58,565 nucleotides of DNA from Schoenoplectus triqueter (taxonomy: Eukaryota; Streptophyta; Magnoliopsida; Poales; Cyperaceae): the NCBI GenBank assembly GCA_964058805.1, contig CAXKVV010001101.1:1-58565 (forward strand), read 5' to 3'. A program made the translations under genes and the position numbers. The first letter of the stretch is position 1. Each line of letters opens with the position of its first letter. The notes under the pieces were generated by a model. That model made no database searches and was not told the DNA's origin. It saw nothing but the letters and a program-made list of their open reading frames with translations. Positions 13,851 through 25,959 of this stretch are shown here, piece after piece.

Positions 13851-14490
13851 TTAGTGAATACCCGAGAATGAAAATATTTTCAAAATCGGTTGTGGCTGGA
13901 TTACAAAATCAGGATAATAATGAGTTTCGTCTTTTTTTAATTTTGACAAATCAAAATTATTCCAATAAATTCATTACGTCTGTCTGAAAATACTGTTACG
14001 CTGGACAATCATATTCCTAGACCATACTCTAGCAAATATCCTCAATAAACTCGTTATTTTTGTTTTAATATGAAATACAACCGTAATTCCGAACAATTTT
14101 CGCATCATTCTAACAATATGAAATTCGAAAGAAGTTAAAAACGACAATTGACAAACGAGGCCTATACGATAGCCAGGACAAAAATCTTGACCATTTTCAT
14201 TGTTCGACCCTTTATTTTTTGTTATGTTATTTAATATGTTCTCCCTTCTTAATTTTTTAGATTTTCCAGCAAAATAATTTTTAATCAACCACATTCAGTT
14301 ATTATTATGTATCTAACACGTATATCTAACATAATTTTTAGATTTTGCAGGTTTAAAAATAGTACACAGTTATGCAATAATTTGGCTACTTTTTGAAAAT
14401 GGGTTGTAATATAGTAATATATTTAAGAAATAATATCCTTTCTTTGATCTCAGCTGTGCATTTTTTTTTATATATTTTGGGTTGAAGAAA

Positions 14491-14821
14491 GGGGTACATT
14501 TGGATTGTGCATGAAATAGCACAAGAATAGAAGAATTGAGAATAACAAATGAGGATAGTAAAAAAATAGTAATTTTTTCAGTTAGCGCGAGTAAAAATGT
14601 GATGCTATTTTGAATGGTAGAAATATTATTTGGATTGTTTGTTTGGAATAATAATGGAGAGTTGAGCAAAACAACAACTATTCCATTCTCACTACGGAAT
14701 AGCAGAATATCAGCTATTCTCACTGTTTCGAAATAATAAATTTACATTTGAATACACAACTTCTATTTCTATTATGAGAACATCAGCTATTTTGCTATTC
14801 TTGACCCATCCAAACATACCC
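14491..14821. mobile_element. MITE with GGGTA(T/C)(A/G)TTTGGAT termini, copy B
   Basis: The left end GGGGTACATTTGGAT and the right end CCATCCAAACATACCC form terminal inverted repeats. Interior blocks such as GAGAGTTGAG, TTTGTTTGGAATA and TCAGCTATTCTCA recur, inverted, in the copy at 15680-15921. No transposase is present. Confidence 0.7.
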
Positions 14822-14866
14822 AAGAATAAATTAAAATTTTGAAACAAACGTAAGGAGAATTACTAA

Positions 14867-15679
14867 GGGTTCGTTTGGCAAATCGAGGAATAGCTTTGGA
14901 AGAGTGGTAATTTTGGAAGAGTGATAAAATAGTGTATTTTTGGACGAGTGATATTCTTGACTATTCGGAAGAGTGAAAATATCGTTTGTCAGTTGTTAAT
15001 CAGAATAGTTAAAATATGGATAATTATGATACTAACAATTAATAATGATGATGATAATAATAATAGTAATAATAAATAATAATAATAATAATAATCATAA
15101 TCATAACAATAAATAATAATTCTAATAATATAATTATAATGGAATTAATTGTAACATAATATAATAATAATAAATAATAATATTAAGTAATAATAATCAT
15201 ATTCATAATAATATAACCATAATCATAATATAATAATAATAAAAAAATTATAATCATAATCACAATAATATAATAATAATAATAAATGATCATAATTATA
15301 ATAATATAATAATAATAAATAATCATAATCATAATAATATAATATTATTTCTAATCATAATATACTAATATAATACTAAAATCATAATTATTATAATATA
15401 ATAAAAATAATAAAATAATCATCATAATATTAATATAATAATAATAAATTATAATCGTAATAATAATATAATAAAAAATAATAATCATAACTATAATCAT
15501 AATATAATAATATAATATAATATAATTAAATAATAATCGCTATTCCGACGAGAGCTAATCCGGTATACCACCTATTAGTTGGTATACTGGATTAGCACTC
15601 TTCTATTTAGTCTAAAATTCGTTTGACAAACTAATTCATCGAAATAACTATTCTATTCTAACTTTTTGCTATTCTTCTA
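14867..15679. mobile_element. AT-cored non-autonomous element, copy 1
   Basis: The left end GGGTTCGTTTGGCAAATC and following sequence (GGAAGAGTGGTAATTTTGGA, CAGTTGTTAATCAGAATAG) match, in inverse orientation, the element at 48869-49680. The interior is a long ATA/ATT trinucleotide-rich core at 15030-15535. The right part (GCTAATCCGGTATACCA, TTTAGTCTAAAATTCGTTTG) also matches, but the terminal few tens of bases are replaced by the start of the neighbouring MITE at 15680. Confidence 0.75.
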
Positions 15680-15921
15680 GGGTATGTTTGGATGACATGA
15701 GAATAACAGAATAGTTGTTGTTCGCATAATAGGAATAGCAACGGTGCAATCAAACGCAAATTTATTGTTCCGGAACAATGAGAATAGCTGCTATTCTGAG
15801 GGGATATAAAATAACTGTTGTTTTTCTCAACTCTCCGTTACTATTCCAAACAAACAATTCAAACAACATTCTTACCTTTCACTAACTGAAAAATTATTTT
15901 TTCACTGTCCAAACATACTCC
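15680..15921. mobile_element. MITE with GGGTATGTTTGGATG termini, copy C
   Basis: The left end GGGTATGTTTGGATG and the right end TGTCCAAACATACTCC are inverted repeats. The copy is inverted relative to copy B. The hAT element at 15926 has inserted a few bases beyond the right end, and its 8-bp duplication overlaps this terminus. Confidence 0.7.
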
Positions 15922-15925
15922 TAAC

Positions 15926-18055
15926 TAGTGTATTAAAATCAGGACGGGTCGGGTCGGGTTATGGCGGGTCGGCGGGTTTTGACGGGACGGGTAGGGACGG
16001 GTCAACGGGTTACGGCGGGGCGGGTTAGCACGGGTCCAATTCGGGGGGTTTGGCCGCGACCCGTCGGGTTGGGCGGGTCGGGACGGGTCGGCGGGTCAAA
16101 TTTTTTTTTTTAAATTCTGAAAAATCCAAATAAATTCTAAAAAATTCTGAAAAATTCAAAAATAAACACTAAAAATATTAAAAAAAACAAAAACTTATAT
16201 TCTTGACCAATAAATTTTATTTTATTTATTTATTTTAAATGATATGACTTAAAATAAATTGAAATAAAATTTTAAATGATATAAAAAAATTATTTTATTT
16301 TGTTGTCATTTTTTTTCAAAGTTCGAAAATAATCAACAAAAATTGAAATAAATTATAAAAAATCGAAAATAATTATTGAAAAATTAAATAAAATCTTAAA
16401 TGATATGACTTAAAATAATTGAAATAAAATTTTAAATGATATAATAAAATTATTTTATTTTTTTGTCATTTTTTTCAAAGTTCAAAAATAATCAAATAAA
16501 ATTAAATAAATTTTAGAAAATCGAAAATAATTATAAATAAAGTTACCCTCCTCCTTTATTCCGGGCTTAGGACCGGCTATGTAATACATAGACGGAGTTC
16601 TAACTTTTTATTCGTTAGTAAAGTTTATTGAAAAAAATCAAATAAGGATTGTAAATGCTAGAAAAAATTTAAAAATAGGGGAAAAAATATAAAATATAAG
16701 TGTTTAAAAATACCATCTAAATATTCGAGTTCATATACCATAGCTCATTTTTGGGCATACCATCTGAGTCTCCATCTGATTCTGTCATAAATTCACCGGA
16801 TGATTGTTCTACGGGTGCATGTTGATTACGTTGTTCTGCATCAAACCAATCTTTCAAGCATACGAGTCGTTCGAATGTCTTTGCACCCAATCTGCTGCGT
16901 TTATCTGTTAGTATCCTGTTTGCTGAACTAAAATAGGATTCGGAAGGGACGGTTGACACGGGCACGGCAAATATATCACGTGCCATCATGGCGAGAGTTG
17001 GATATGCATTTTCATTCCTCTTCCAATAACCGAGGATGTCAATACCGTCAGGTTCCATACTTTCTAAACAATAGCTAACTAATTCATTCATATTAGTTTG
17101 CATTTGTGAGTCGTCATCTTCCTCCAAGTCTCGCAATAATGCAGACCGACTATTGCTCCTAACATATTTAAAAAAAATATTAGTCTCATAATATTATAAT
17201 AATATAATGAGTTTGAATATTGTAAATATGTTAGAATTTAGTACCTAAAAACGAATTAAAAGAAATGAATGACAAAAAAAGAGTGTAAATATTTATTTAA
17301 AAAACTAATTACTAAAAAATATAAACTAATTATAAATTACTAATTATAAAATATAATATATACTAATAAGTAATAACTAACCTTTTTTTTGTCGGAATCG
17401 AAAGATTGTCGAAAGCCCGAAACTTTAAGACGAATTAACGATAAATAATATAACGAATTGCTAAATTGACAATAATAACTAAATAACACTAATATAAATA
17501 TTTTTAATTTTTTTTTCTGGATAATGTAACAAAATTACTATAATAATATAATTAGAGAATTGCTAATATCAAAAGATTAACGAATTAACGAGAGAGTTTG
17601 GTTTGGAGAATTGAGAAGAGAGATAGAGTGAAGTTGTTTGTGTGAGGATATGAGATGAAATGTGGTGGTATTTATAGGAAAAAATTTGAATTATGATTTT
17701 TTATTTTTTTCTGATTTTTTTGGATTTTTTTGATTTTTTTTGAATAACAGCGGGTTTAACGGGTCGGACGGGTAAAGTGGGTCGGGTCGGACGGGTTTGA
17801 TTCCCGGGTTTCCCGGGTCGGGTCGGGGCGGGTCGGGCACGGGTTATCCCGGGTTTGGCGGGTCGGGTCGGGTCGGGACGAGTCTAAAACGGGTCGGGTC
17901 TAACACGGGTTTTTTTCAAATTTTTTTGCCCGCGCCCGTGCTAGACCCGCCGGTTCTAACGGGTCACGAGTCCGACGGATTTGAGCACGAGACGGATCGG
18001 GGCGGGTCGCGGCCACGGGTCAGGTCTGACCCGGTCGGATATTTTTAATACTCTA
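15926..18055 (-). mobile_element. hAT-superfamily DNA transposon, internally deleted
   Basis: The element is bounded by an 8-bp target-site duplication, CTCCTAAC (15918-15925 and 18056-18063). Its terminal inverted repeats are TAGTGTATTAAAA and, read inward from the right, TAGAGTATTAAAA. An 8-bp duplication is diagnostic of hAT elements. Both subterminal regions are dense in GGGTCGG/CGGGTCGG motifs, all reading in the same direction on the + strand. The interior carries a 3' transposase exon on the minus strand, but most of the transposase is missing. Glycine-rich open frames at the right end are by-products of the GGGTCGG repeats. Confidence 0.93.
16717..17158 (-). pseudogene. hAT transposase C-terminal exon (dimerisation domain)
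   Basis: The minus-strand reading frame contains the hAT C-terminal dimerisation signature YPTLAMMARDIFAVPVSTVP, then SESYFSSANRILTDKRSRLG and FERLVCLKDWF. It begins just after a plausible acceptor, TTAG at 17159-17162. The DDE/RNase-H-like catalytic region and BED zinc finger expected upstream are absent, so this cannot be an active transposase. Confidence 0.88.
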
Positions 18056-18359
18056 CTCCTAACTGCCAAAAGCTATTTAGAGCACAGCAAATTAAAGGGA
18101 AAAAAATCAAATTTAAAATATATAGACTGTTCCCTTTCAAATAAAATATATACACTACAGCCTATGACCTAGGCAGCTATGATCATCCAATGCGCGTGAG
18201 CGACTGAGCATGCTTTCTCTGCAGGCTCCTCTCTCTGACAGCTATACTGCCTGTACCCTGTACATCTGAGAGCAGAGCGTGTTGGACAAGTAAGGTGCGA
18301 ATCGTACAGACCTCCTCCCCCTCACCCGTCTGATATCTCCATTTCTCTTTCTCTGTCCT

Positions 18360-18660
18360 TACAAAACCCTATAAACCTGCTTTTCCGACCTCCTCCTCCG
18401 TTGATCTCCTTCAATTGCAACCCACCCCCAATTTCGATTCGAACGTACATTCCTTCTTCTATTCCTCCTCGCATTCCATATTTCCACCTGAGAAGCTTCT
18501 CCGACTCTATATTTCCACCTGAGAAGTTTCTCCTCTGACGAGCACTTCACCTCCTCTCTTCTCTCTCCGATCGGGTCGGAGCTTTCGATCTCACCTCTTT
18601 CGGGAGTCTAAACACAAGTACTATCATGCTACGACCTAAAAAATCCTTTTCTCTGTAGTA
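18360..18660 (+). other. pyrimidine-rich leader, one of an inverted pair
   Basis: A CT-rich, GC-richer block looks like a plant 5' UTR, with CCCTATAAACC at its start. It contains an internal 31-bp direct repeat (TATTTCCACCTGAGAAG) at about 18479 and 18511. Landmarks AATTCGAAC-type, CTGACGAGCAC, ATCGGGTCGGAGC and GAGTCTAAAC recur in the same order on the minus strand at 33060-32640. No long ORF starts here. Confidence 0.55.
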
Positions 18661-18842
18661 CATTTTTACGCGAGAAGTCGATTCTAAAACCTAACCTTTA
18701 TCGCTGAAGGATTGGTGTTTACGTGCAGTCCAGGCAGCATCTGGTACACTACTAGCAGTGTTTGGCCATATATTAGCTCTTATTTTTCTTTTATTGTCTA
18801 TACGGTCTGTTCTTTTACTGTGTTTTCTGTTTCCCTTTGTAG

Positions 18843-18936
18843 ATCGCGGGTAGTTGATATCTGCAACCCACTGTAATCAGTCGAGACTGCTCCACACAAC
18901 GCCCTTTCTCTAGACAATGCCTGACAGCTTATGGAA
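18843..18936 (+). other. exon-like block of a putative non-coding transcript
   Basis: The block lies between a strong acceptor (TTTCCCTTTGTAG) and a consensus donor (GTAAGC). It has no useful reading frame. The 3' splice-site region upstream resembles those before 19613 and 26690. CAGTCGAGACT inside it recurs on the minus strand near 31945. Confidence 0.4.
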
Positions 18937-19612
18937 GTAAGCAATAACCACCAGATATTCAATCTTTTATCACAAAATAGGTACATGATTTAACTATTTT
19001 CTTCAATTAATGTTTTAAACCTCTTTATAAGCTTAGCTTGGATGACAAGTACTCTCCACTGGTCCATGTTGGAATTTCAGTGTGAGTATAACAGTAGTAG
19101 GCGAGTATGTTGTTGGAAATACATTTAAAAACCCAAACATGATACCTTATGTCTGAGAAAAATTTTCCCTTCGGTGTCAAGTGCAATAATCTTTTTCAAA
19201 TGCGTGCGCAAAGACCTTGATGCTTTTTGATAGGGATGCAGGAAGGTAGGTATCTAGGTCTATATCCAAGCAAGAAGGTGTGAAGGGTTCTTGAGAGGCT
19301 GGCGGACCATCCATTGGTTAATTTGGGCCACATAGGTCAGGTAATGTTGGAGGCCAAGAAAAGTATAATTAAAGGATATATTAGTTTTCTTCTGGCAGAA
19401 ACTTTTATAGGATGCAATTAATTCGACTTATATTTTTGTTGTATTGCACGTATCTTGTGCTTCAATATTTTGGTATGAGCTGAAGGATGATGACAAGATG
19501 ATGGTTATTTATTTTTCTTTCTTTTATTTTTTTGATATGAGCTGTGTGCTTGATAAATAATATTTGGTATAATTATATGTTCTTTTCCTATGTTTTCTAT
19601 TTTCCTTTACAG

Positions 19613-19672
19613 ATTCTGGTTGGTTGTTGTAACTCAGCAATCGTCAGTGGAGGCTGTGCTGAGAAAAAGCTT
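19613..19672 (+). other. second exon-like block with a duplicated 3' splice site
   Basis: The block begins after TCTATTTTCCTTTACAG. The preceding ~35 bases match those before 18843 at all but about six positions. The block body (GGTTGGTTGTTGTAACTC) is also related to the first block. Its 3' boundary is uncertain. Confidence 0.35.
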
Positions 19673-20099
19673 TAAAAATCATGCTCTGTGCCAAGAAATT
19701 ATATGCAACCTAGCTCATGCATATACCTTATAATACATTATTGTCAAAAGTTTTCTCCTGATTTGTTCTCCTAGCTGCTTGCTCATCATAAGCATGAACT
19801 CTAGATTTTTAGTCTTTATAAGTAGAGCATTGGCACAAAAGTATCAATAAAAATATTGCACAGAAGTATCAATCTTTGCTGATTGAAGGGTGGCAACAGG
19901 TTCTTATTGAACCTTTTCCACACGTAAATTTGCTGTTTTATTTGTCAGATTGTTGATTTGTTGGTAGAAGTTGAAACTTAACATTTCTATTGCTCTTCTC
20001 ATTTTCTGGCAGTTGATTCAAACACATATTGTACAATTCTGATCGGAGAGAGCCTGAGCCCCATTTTCCCTGTTTTTTCTGGTAAAGACTGAAGTTCCA

Positions 20100-22990
20100 G
20101 CTTCAACAATTTATCACCTATTGGCCATTTGAACGGTTTGCATATATGCCACACATTGAAGCCCCCAATTGAGGATAGAGTAAAATAAGTGAAGATAAAT
20201 CATTATTAGCTGTCAATACCTTTGCCTGGCATGTATACCATGAAAAGATATGTACATTTGAAGCTTTTCTCCTTTTAATTTTTCTTAGAAATTTCCTTTA
20301 AATATTTTAAATCTATCACTTCTATATGCCTACTATAATTTATACGCTTGAGATTAATCCCCTGACAACCTTCTTACCATTAGTTTATAAATGGACTATT
20401 TTCAAAATTTGGTTTGTCAACAACAAGTGATAATCAATGGACTATTTTTCAGAAGCAGAGGCATCATACCAGTGCACAATGAAAGAATGTATTTTATTTT
20501 ATTTTCTTCCCTTGATATGATAATCCCTATATGGCAATGGTGTTTTCATTTTCATCTTAATTCTGGAAGAACATCATTATTCTGTCTGAATCATCAAAAT
20601 ATATATAGGGCCCTTAAAACTTTAGATATTATACTACCATGCAATTGTTGCCCTAATAAGGTCTTTTTTCCCAAAAAAAGGTGGCAGATTGTAGTACCTT
20701 CTTTGCTGAAAATATGGTTGCATATATGTTATTGTGTGAATGTATTTATTCTTTTCCTTCTTTTTTACTTTGTTTGTCTATATAATTATAGGTTTCATGA
20801 GAAAACCACACATAACTAAATTTCTGGGCGATTATTCTACCTTAGCGTTCGTTATGCTCCTAGTAAGGTTTAAATTTTGTAATGTTTATTTTTCCTTCCG
20901 ACTAAAAAGTCAAAAATTTTACAAGCTTATTGTGATGATGCTTGAAGGAAGCAAAGAGTAAACTGTCTTAGTAGATGAAGTAACTGTCAGATTATTTTCT
21001 TTTGTTCTCGTATAGCACGGAAAATTATTTGAACAACATCACTTTGGAGAAATGTGTTAGCTACATCACTTTGTGTAAAATGTTATTTATTTATTCATTG
21101 ATTTTATGGTTTGCTTGTCTAGTTAGTTCTAATAGTTCTTTTACTTACATCTTTTAGGCACATTTTTATTTGTCATGGCAACATCAGTCATAAATAGATA
21201 TTTGTCTGGTTATATTATTTGAGGGAAGCTAGTTGCTAGAAGCCAACTGAACCTTAAGGTGTCAGCTACATAAATCACTTTAGGCAAAAAATTGTTTTGT
21301 TTATGTCGTTCTTTTATTTTTTTATTTTAGGCACATTTGGATTTGTCAGAGTAAACATCAGCAAGAAATAGATTTGAGGTAAATATCATGGATAGATGGG
21401 ACCTTTAAAGTCAATCCCTTCTATTTCACTTCCAATTTTCTGATCAGATTATTGCTGTTTATCTCTGAATTGGTAATTAATATAAATGCTCGTAATTATT
21501 ATTTTCTAACAGCTGTTTGTGAACTATTTTTTTATATATTTTATAAAGAACAAAATTTGTTTTACTGACAATTAATAATTCTAAAGAGCAAATGTTCAGA
21601 TTTATATATGCTTGTGAGTTGTGACCATCATAGATAACACTATTTTTGGATAAAATTAATCTTTTGCAAGTGAAAAACATAAAAATTTGAAGTTGGTCCA
21701 GGTGGTATTCTCATAAACTAAACTCTTCACCTCCGGCTGCCACTCTACTATACCAGTCAAAACCAAGTTTTCTATAATTTCACTATGGATGAAATACAAT
21801 TCAATCAAGTATTGCCATTTGACTTGATTAGCTAATAAAGACAACCTCAAGTCACTTGGCTTGCCTGCTTTTTTTTTTCTTTTCTAAAAGCTGTTTTTTT
21901 CATTTGCAAGCACCGAGTAAAAGTTTTTTTTTATGCATTTGCCAAGGAAAATTTAGTGTTGGTCAGGTTCAATTAAACCCAACAAGCATTAGTAAGCTAA
22001 TATTGTCTAACATCGTGGTGAATGACTTGTCATTTACTTGCATCCAATTTCAAATTAGCTTGGTTCCTCCTCAATTTACCATTTGGGGCTCTTCCACTAG
22101 ATTAGATTTAGTTGTAGAGCTTGATAGCAAACTGATAACATGCCAAATTGCGTGGTCTGCTTGATAAACATAGGCTTCTTCTGGGGTAATTTATTGGGTA
22201 AAATATGAGTTCCTTTGTTAAGAAGACACATCTGCCAGTTATTAACACTATGAACATGTGGAAGTTAGCATTTTATCTTTTGAATATTATTTGTGGCAGA
22301 ATATCATCTTTCTTTCTTGCTGAACCTCCAAATAACATATGGGCCCTGTACGGAAATATCTTTCTTAGTCATGCGATTTTTCATAATCCTTAGAATCCTA
22401 ATGAATGTACATAGTCAGAATTAGAGGTCCTTTTTGTACATATCTATACAATCGTCTGTGTTGCAACTTAAAAGGATGTTTTCCTGCAAATGAATGAGCG
22501 GTTGAAGTTTGTAGTTTGGTTTAGGTGTTCACCATGGCCCAGAATAATTGGCACACTAGGCCTAGTACTTGACTGTACTCTAAAACTGAAATTATTATAC
22601 AAATTTTTTCATGGTCTGTTTCAAGTCAAGGTAAGGCGAGGAGTGATGCGTTGGGTGTGGTGAGCCTGACACTAAATAGCCGATTTTTATGGAAATAAAA
22701 ACCCAATCAAAGTTCATTGGGGTGTCATCTTATGAACACGCCATGTCGAAACCTCGAATATGGTGATAAGATAATAAGGGTCGGGTCGTCATTGTCTTAG
22801 TGAGCGCCATATCAGAATTCATGTATGGTGATAAGCAACGAGCGCCATATCACCTTAGCGGCGCACCATATCAGTGCCTAGATGTAGTGTCAAATGAACA
22901 AAGAAGGGTCTTTGCACTTCTTGATGAGTGCGATTGTTAAGAAAGCTAGTTGGGGAAAATAGAATTTATTTAGGTAGTTGGAATATAATG
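20100..22990. other. AT-rich DNA with a second pair of duplicated exon-like blocks
   Basis: No coding gene is supported. Two similar segments, 21041-21210 and 21255-21385, each carry AGCTACAT...ATCACTTT, a T-rich tract, then TTTTAGGCACATTT, ATTTGTCA and ACATCAG. They look like a local duplication of an exon and its upstream intron. A stretch at 22730-22880 repeats short GCGCCATATCA and ATGGTGATAAG motifs. Confidence 0.45.
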
Positions 22991-23039
22991 TCCTTAATAA
23001 TGTAATTAAGCTAAGAGAGTTGGTTAATATTATGATTAG

Positions 23040-24772
23040 GAGATGTGAATACAGACTCCAAACTGTGGTACATAGAAAAAGAACGAAGCATAAATGTCGG
23101 TATATTAATTGATAAAAGTCTTGAGAATGAATTTGTTGTAGCTAGGATATATGATCATCATGATCAAATTAGTTACTGGAGATTTGGTCTTGAAAGTCAT
23201 TTGTGCACGCGCCCTTAGTTTTGAGTGAGGATGTTAGGAGATAATTTTGAGAAGACTTAGAAGACATAGTTAGATGAGTGATTAGCAGTGAAATTATTTT
23301 CATATGAGATTTAATGATCATGTTTGTACAACTAGAAATAAGTTTGAGAGGGTATATGAAGGTTTTGGATATAGTGATCAGAACTAAAAATGAGAAGAAA
23401 TCTTGAACTTTGCTACCGCTTATGACCTACTAGTAGCGAACACCTTTACAAAGAAAGAATCTCATTTAGTTACTTTCGACGGTGATCAATATTTGAGATA
23501 GATTGATTTTATCCTTAGAAGAGAGGAGAGGCCAAACTATATAGATTGTAAAGTTATAGTTGGTGAGTGTGTTGTTGCACAACATAAATTTGTGATGGTT
23601 GATTTTTATTTTGAGATACTCGTCTGACAAGACAGAGACACTTAAATTATAGAACAAAATGGTGGAATCTCAAAGGGGACGCTTTGTAAGTGTTTAATGA
23701 TCGAGTTATTGTAGAGCGTGAAACATAATGAAGATGCAGATAGTATGTGATAAAAGATGACGATTCAAATTTGGAAGGTAGTTGTAGAGGTGTTTGGAGT
23801 AATCAGAGAAAATAAACATAAAACTAAAGACATTTGATAGTGAATGAGGGTTGTATAAAAGACGATCAATGAGAAGAAAAAATGCTATAAACATTTACAT
23901 CACTACAAGAGTGACGAAAACATATGAAAATACAAATAAGTCAGAAGAAATGTAAAGAAATCTATGAGTGAATCAAGGGGTCAATCATATGTAAAGTTGT
24001 ATTGATAATTAGATATGAAAGCAGACAAAAAAGATGGCTGCAAGATGATTAAATTTTGAGAAAGAAAGATAAAACATTTCAACCAAGTTAAATATATCAA
24101 GGACGAGATTATAGATTTTGGTGAAGGACGATGAGACTAAGGATATATGAAGAAAATACTTCGATAACATGTTCAATGAAGAGAGCGATTAAGTTGGATG
24201 ACTCATTTAATGACACTAATATGTGATTTATTCAGAGAATTTAAGAGTGTAAAATGAAAGAAACTTCAAAAAAAGATGAACATGCAAGGCGTTGGAACTT
24301 GATGACATTCCAATTGAGGTCTGGAGTTGTCTTGGAGGTGTAGCAATAATATGATTCATTAAACTATCTAATAGTATTTTTCGATCCAACAAGATGTCTG
24401 ATGAGTGGAGAAAATAGTATAATAGGATCAATCTTCAAGAACAAAGTAGATTAAAGTTATACTAATTACAGAGGAAATAAACTTATGAGTCATACCTTGA
24501 AGTTTTGGAAGAGTGATCGAGCATCATTTTTAAAAATCAATTTTGGCTTTATACCTAGGTAGTCCACCATAGAGGTGATTTTCATAGTACAACAGCTTAT
24601 GGAGAGATATCAGGCACAAAAGGACAAGCGTAGTGTGTGATTGAAAAGAAATGTGATGTATTGGGCGATTGAAAAGAAATATCATGTAGTAGGCAGTTGA
24701 AAAGAAGAAAATCCTAACAAAGTATGTTCCTTATTAAGGATATGTACATAAATGTTGTGACTAAAGTCAGAG
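23040..24772 (+). mobile_element. decayed LINE (endonuclease-reverse transcriptase)
   Basis: The + strand carries fragments of a non-LTR retrotransposon polyprotein in shifting frames. Endonuclease parts are SKLWYIEKE, NVGILIDKSLENEFVVARIY, KSHLVTFDGDQY and IDFILRREERPNYIDCKV. Reverse-transcriptase parts are DDIPIEVWSCLG (24301-24336), SDEWR, NYRGNKLMSHTLKFWKRVIE, FGFIPR and IKDMYINVVTKVR. There are many stops and frameshifts. The copy ends before the catalytic YADD-type motif, so it is a dead, 3'-incomplete element. The 5' limit is uncertain. Confidence 0.85.
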
Positions 24773-24914
24773 TATATGATGTCGAGTCCAATGTATTTTT
24801 TATTAATATTATTATATTATTACGGATATCCATATTATTGTTTGTATGATAATTATTATCATATTGTTATTATTATTATTATTATTAATATTATTTTATA
24901 TCATCATAATTATC

Positions 24915-25955
24915 ATAGAAGTTGGTATCGTACGATACGTGTTACGTATCGCACGATTCGGTACGAGTCAAAGGAAGAACGGTACAGATCGTACCTGTAT
25001 ATCGGAAGCAGAGTGAATCGTAGGAATCATAACGATACAAACTAGCGATACGCGTATCATATCGGATCATAAGTATTTGCGATTCTGAAATTGAGCCATC
25101 GTAGTCGCAATTTCGCTCGATAATTGCATTTCCTTGTCTTTTTCTTGCAATTTCACGCGCTGAGATGAGATTGAATCGCCCCGTCGCGTGCTAAGGTTGA
25201 AAATCGCCCCGTCGCCGTCGCGAGCGCCGAGAGTGAAGAACTCGTCGCCGTTGTGTTGAGAAAAGAAGCCCGTCGCCATCACTCGATAATCGCAGGTACG
25301 AAACTTATGATTTGATGGGCTTCACCGCGTTCGAGTTCAAAGTTGTTGCTTCCGAGCAAGCACTGAAAAGAAAGTCGAGTCTGACTTGACGATAATTGAG
25401 ACTGAAAGGAAATCAATTCCATCTTTCTTTACACGGTAAGCCTTAAAGGAATGAACCTCTTTTCAGACTATAGTCATTGGGATCATCCTCTAGTAGCTTT
25501 CCTTCTAGCTCATCTCTCTTATCCTTTCCTAAATCAATGAGAATGACTTGTTTAAGTGTGTACTGTTAACACACTTAAGTGTTAATAGGAAAGTGTGCAC
25601 AATTAACTTGTTAATTGTTAACAGAAAAGTGTGTACTTATTGCATAGCTTATTTGCATGGAATTTTTCACCATATTGAATAGCTTATTTATTAGTCTATC
25701 TAGCATAATACTGAATCAGTGTGAATTATACTGAATCAGTGTAAAAATGATGATAGATTATTTTATTAGTAACTAGAATATGATGATAAGTTCTTTTCTT
25801 AATTAATATGTTCCTTTGTTAGCTTTTTTTGTTAGTTAATATGTATTTTTGTTAGTTACTAATTTACTGTAATTTTTTTGGTTATTTTAAAAATAACTTA
25901 GCGTATCGTAACGATACATGATACACGATACGATACACGATACATTTTACGATTC
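24915..25955. mobile_element. DNA transposon with CGATACG subterminal repeats
   Basis: Both ends are dense in permutations of CGATACG/CGTATCG (24927-25065 and 25900-25950). The outermost sequences, CATAGAAGTTGGTATCGTA on the left and, inverted, CATAGTAGTTGAATCGTA on the right, form imperfect terminal inverted repeats. The interior includes a GC-richer block (25080-25290) that looks like a 5' UTR, but no transposase. The subterminal architecture resembles hAT elements, but I could not find a clean target-site duplication. Confidence 0.6.
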
Positions 25956-25959
25956 AACT

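Noticed and set aside
17797..18048. Glycine-rich 83-codon ORF
   Set aside because: It comes from GGGTCGG subterminal repeats of the hAT element.
20391..20961. Hydrophobic 142- and 73-codon ORFs
   Set aside because: Phe/Tyr/Leu-rich translation of T-rich DNA, with no homology pattern or splice context.
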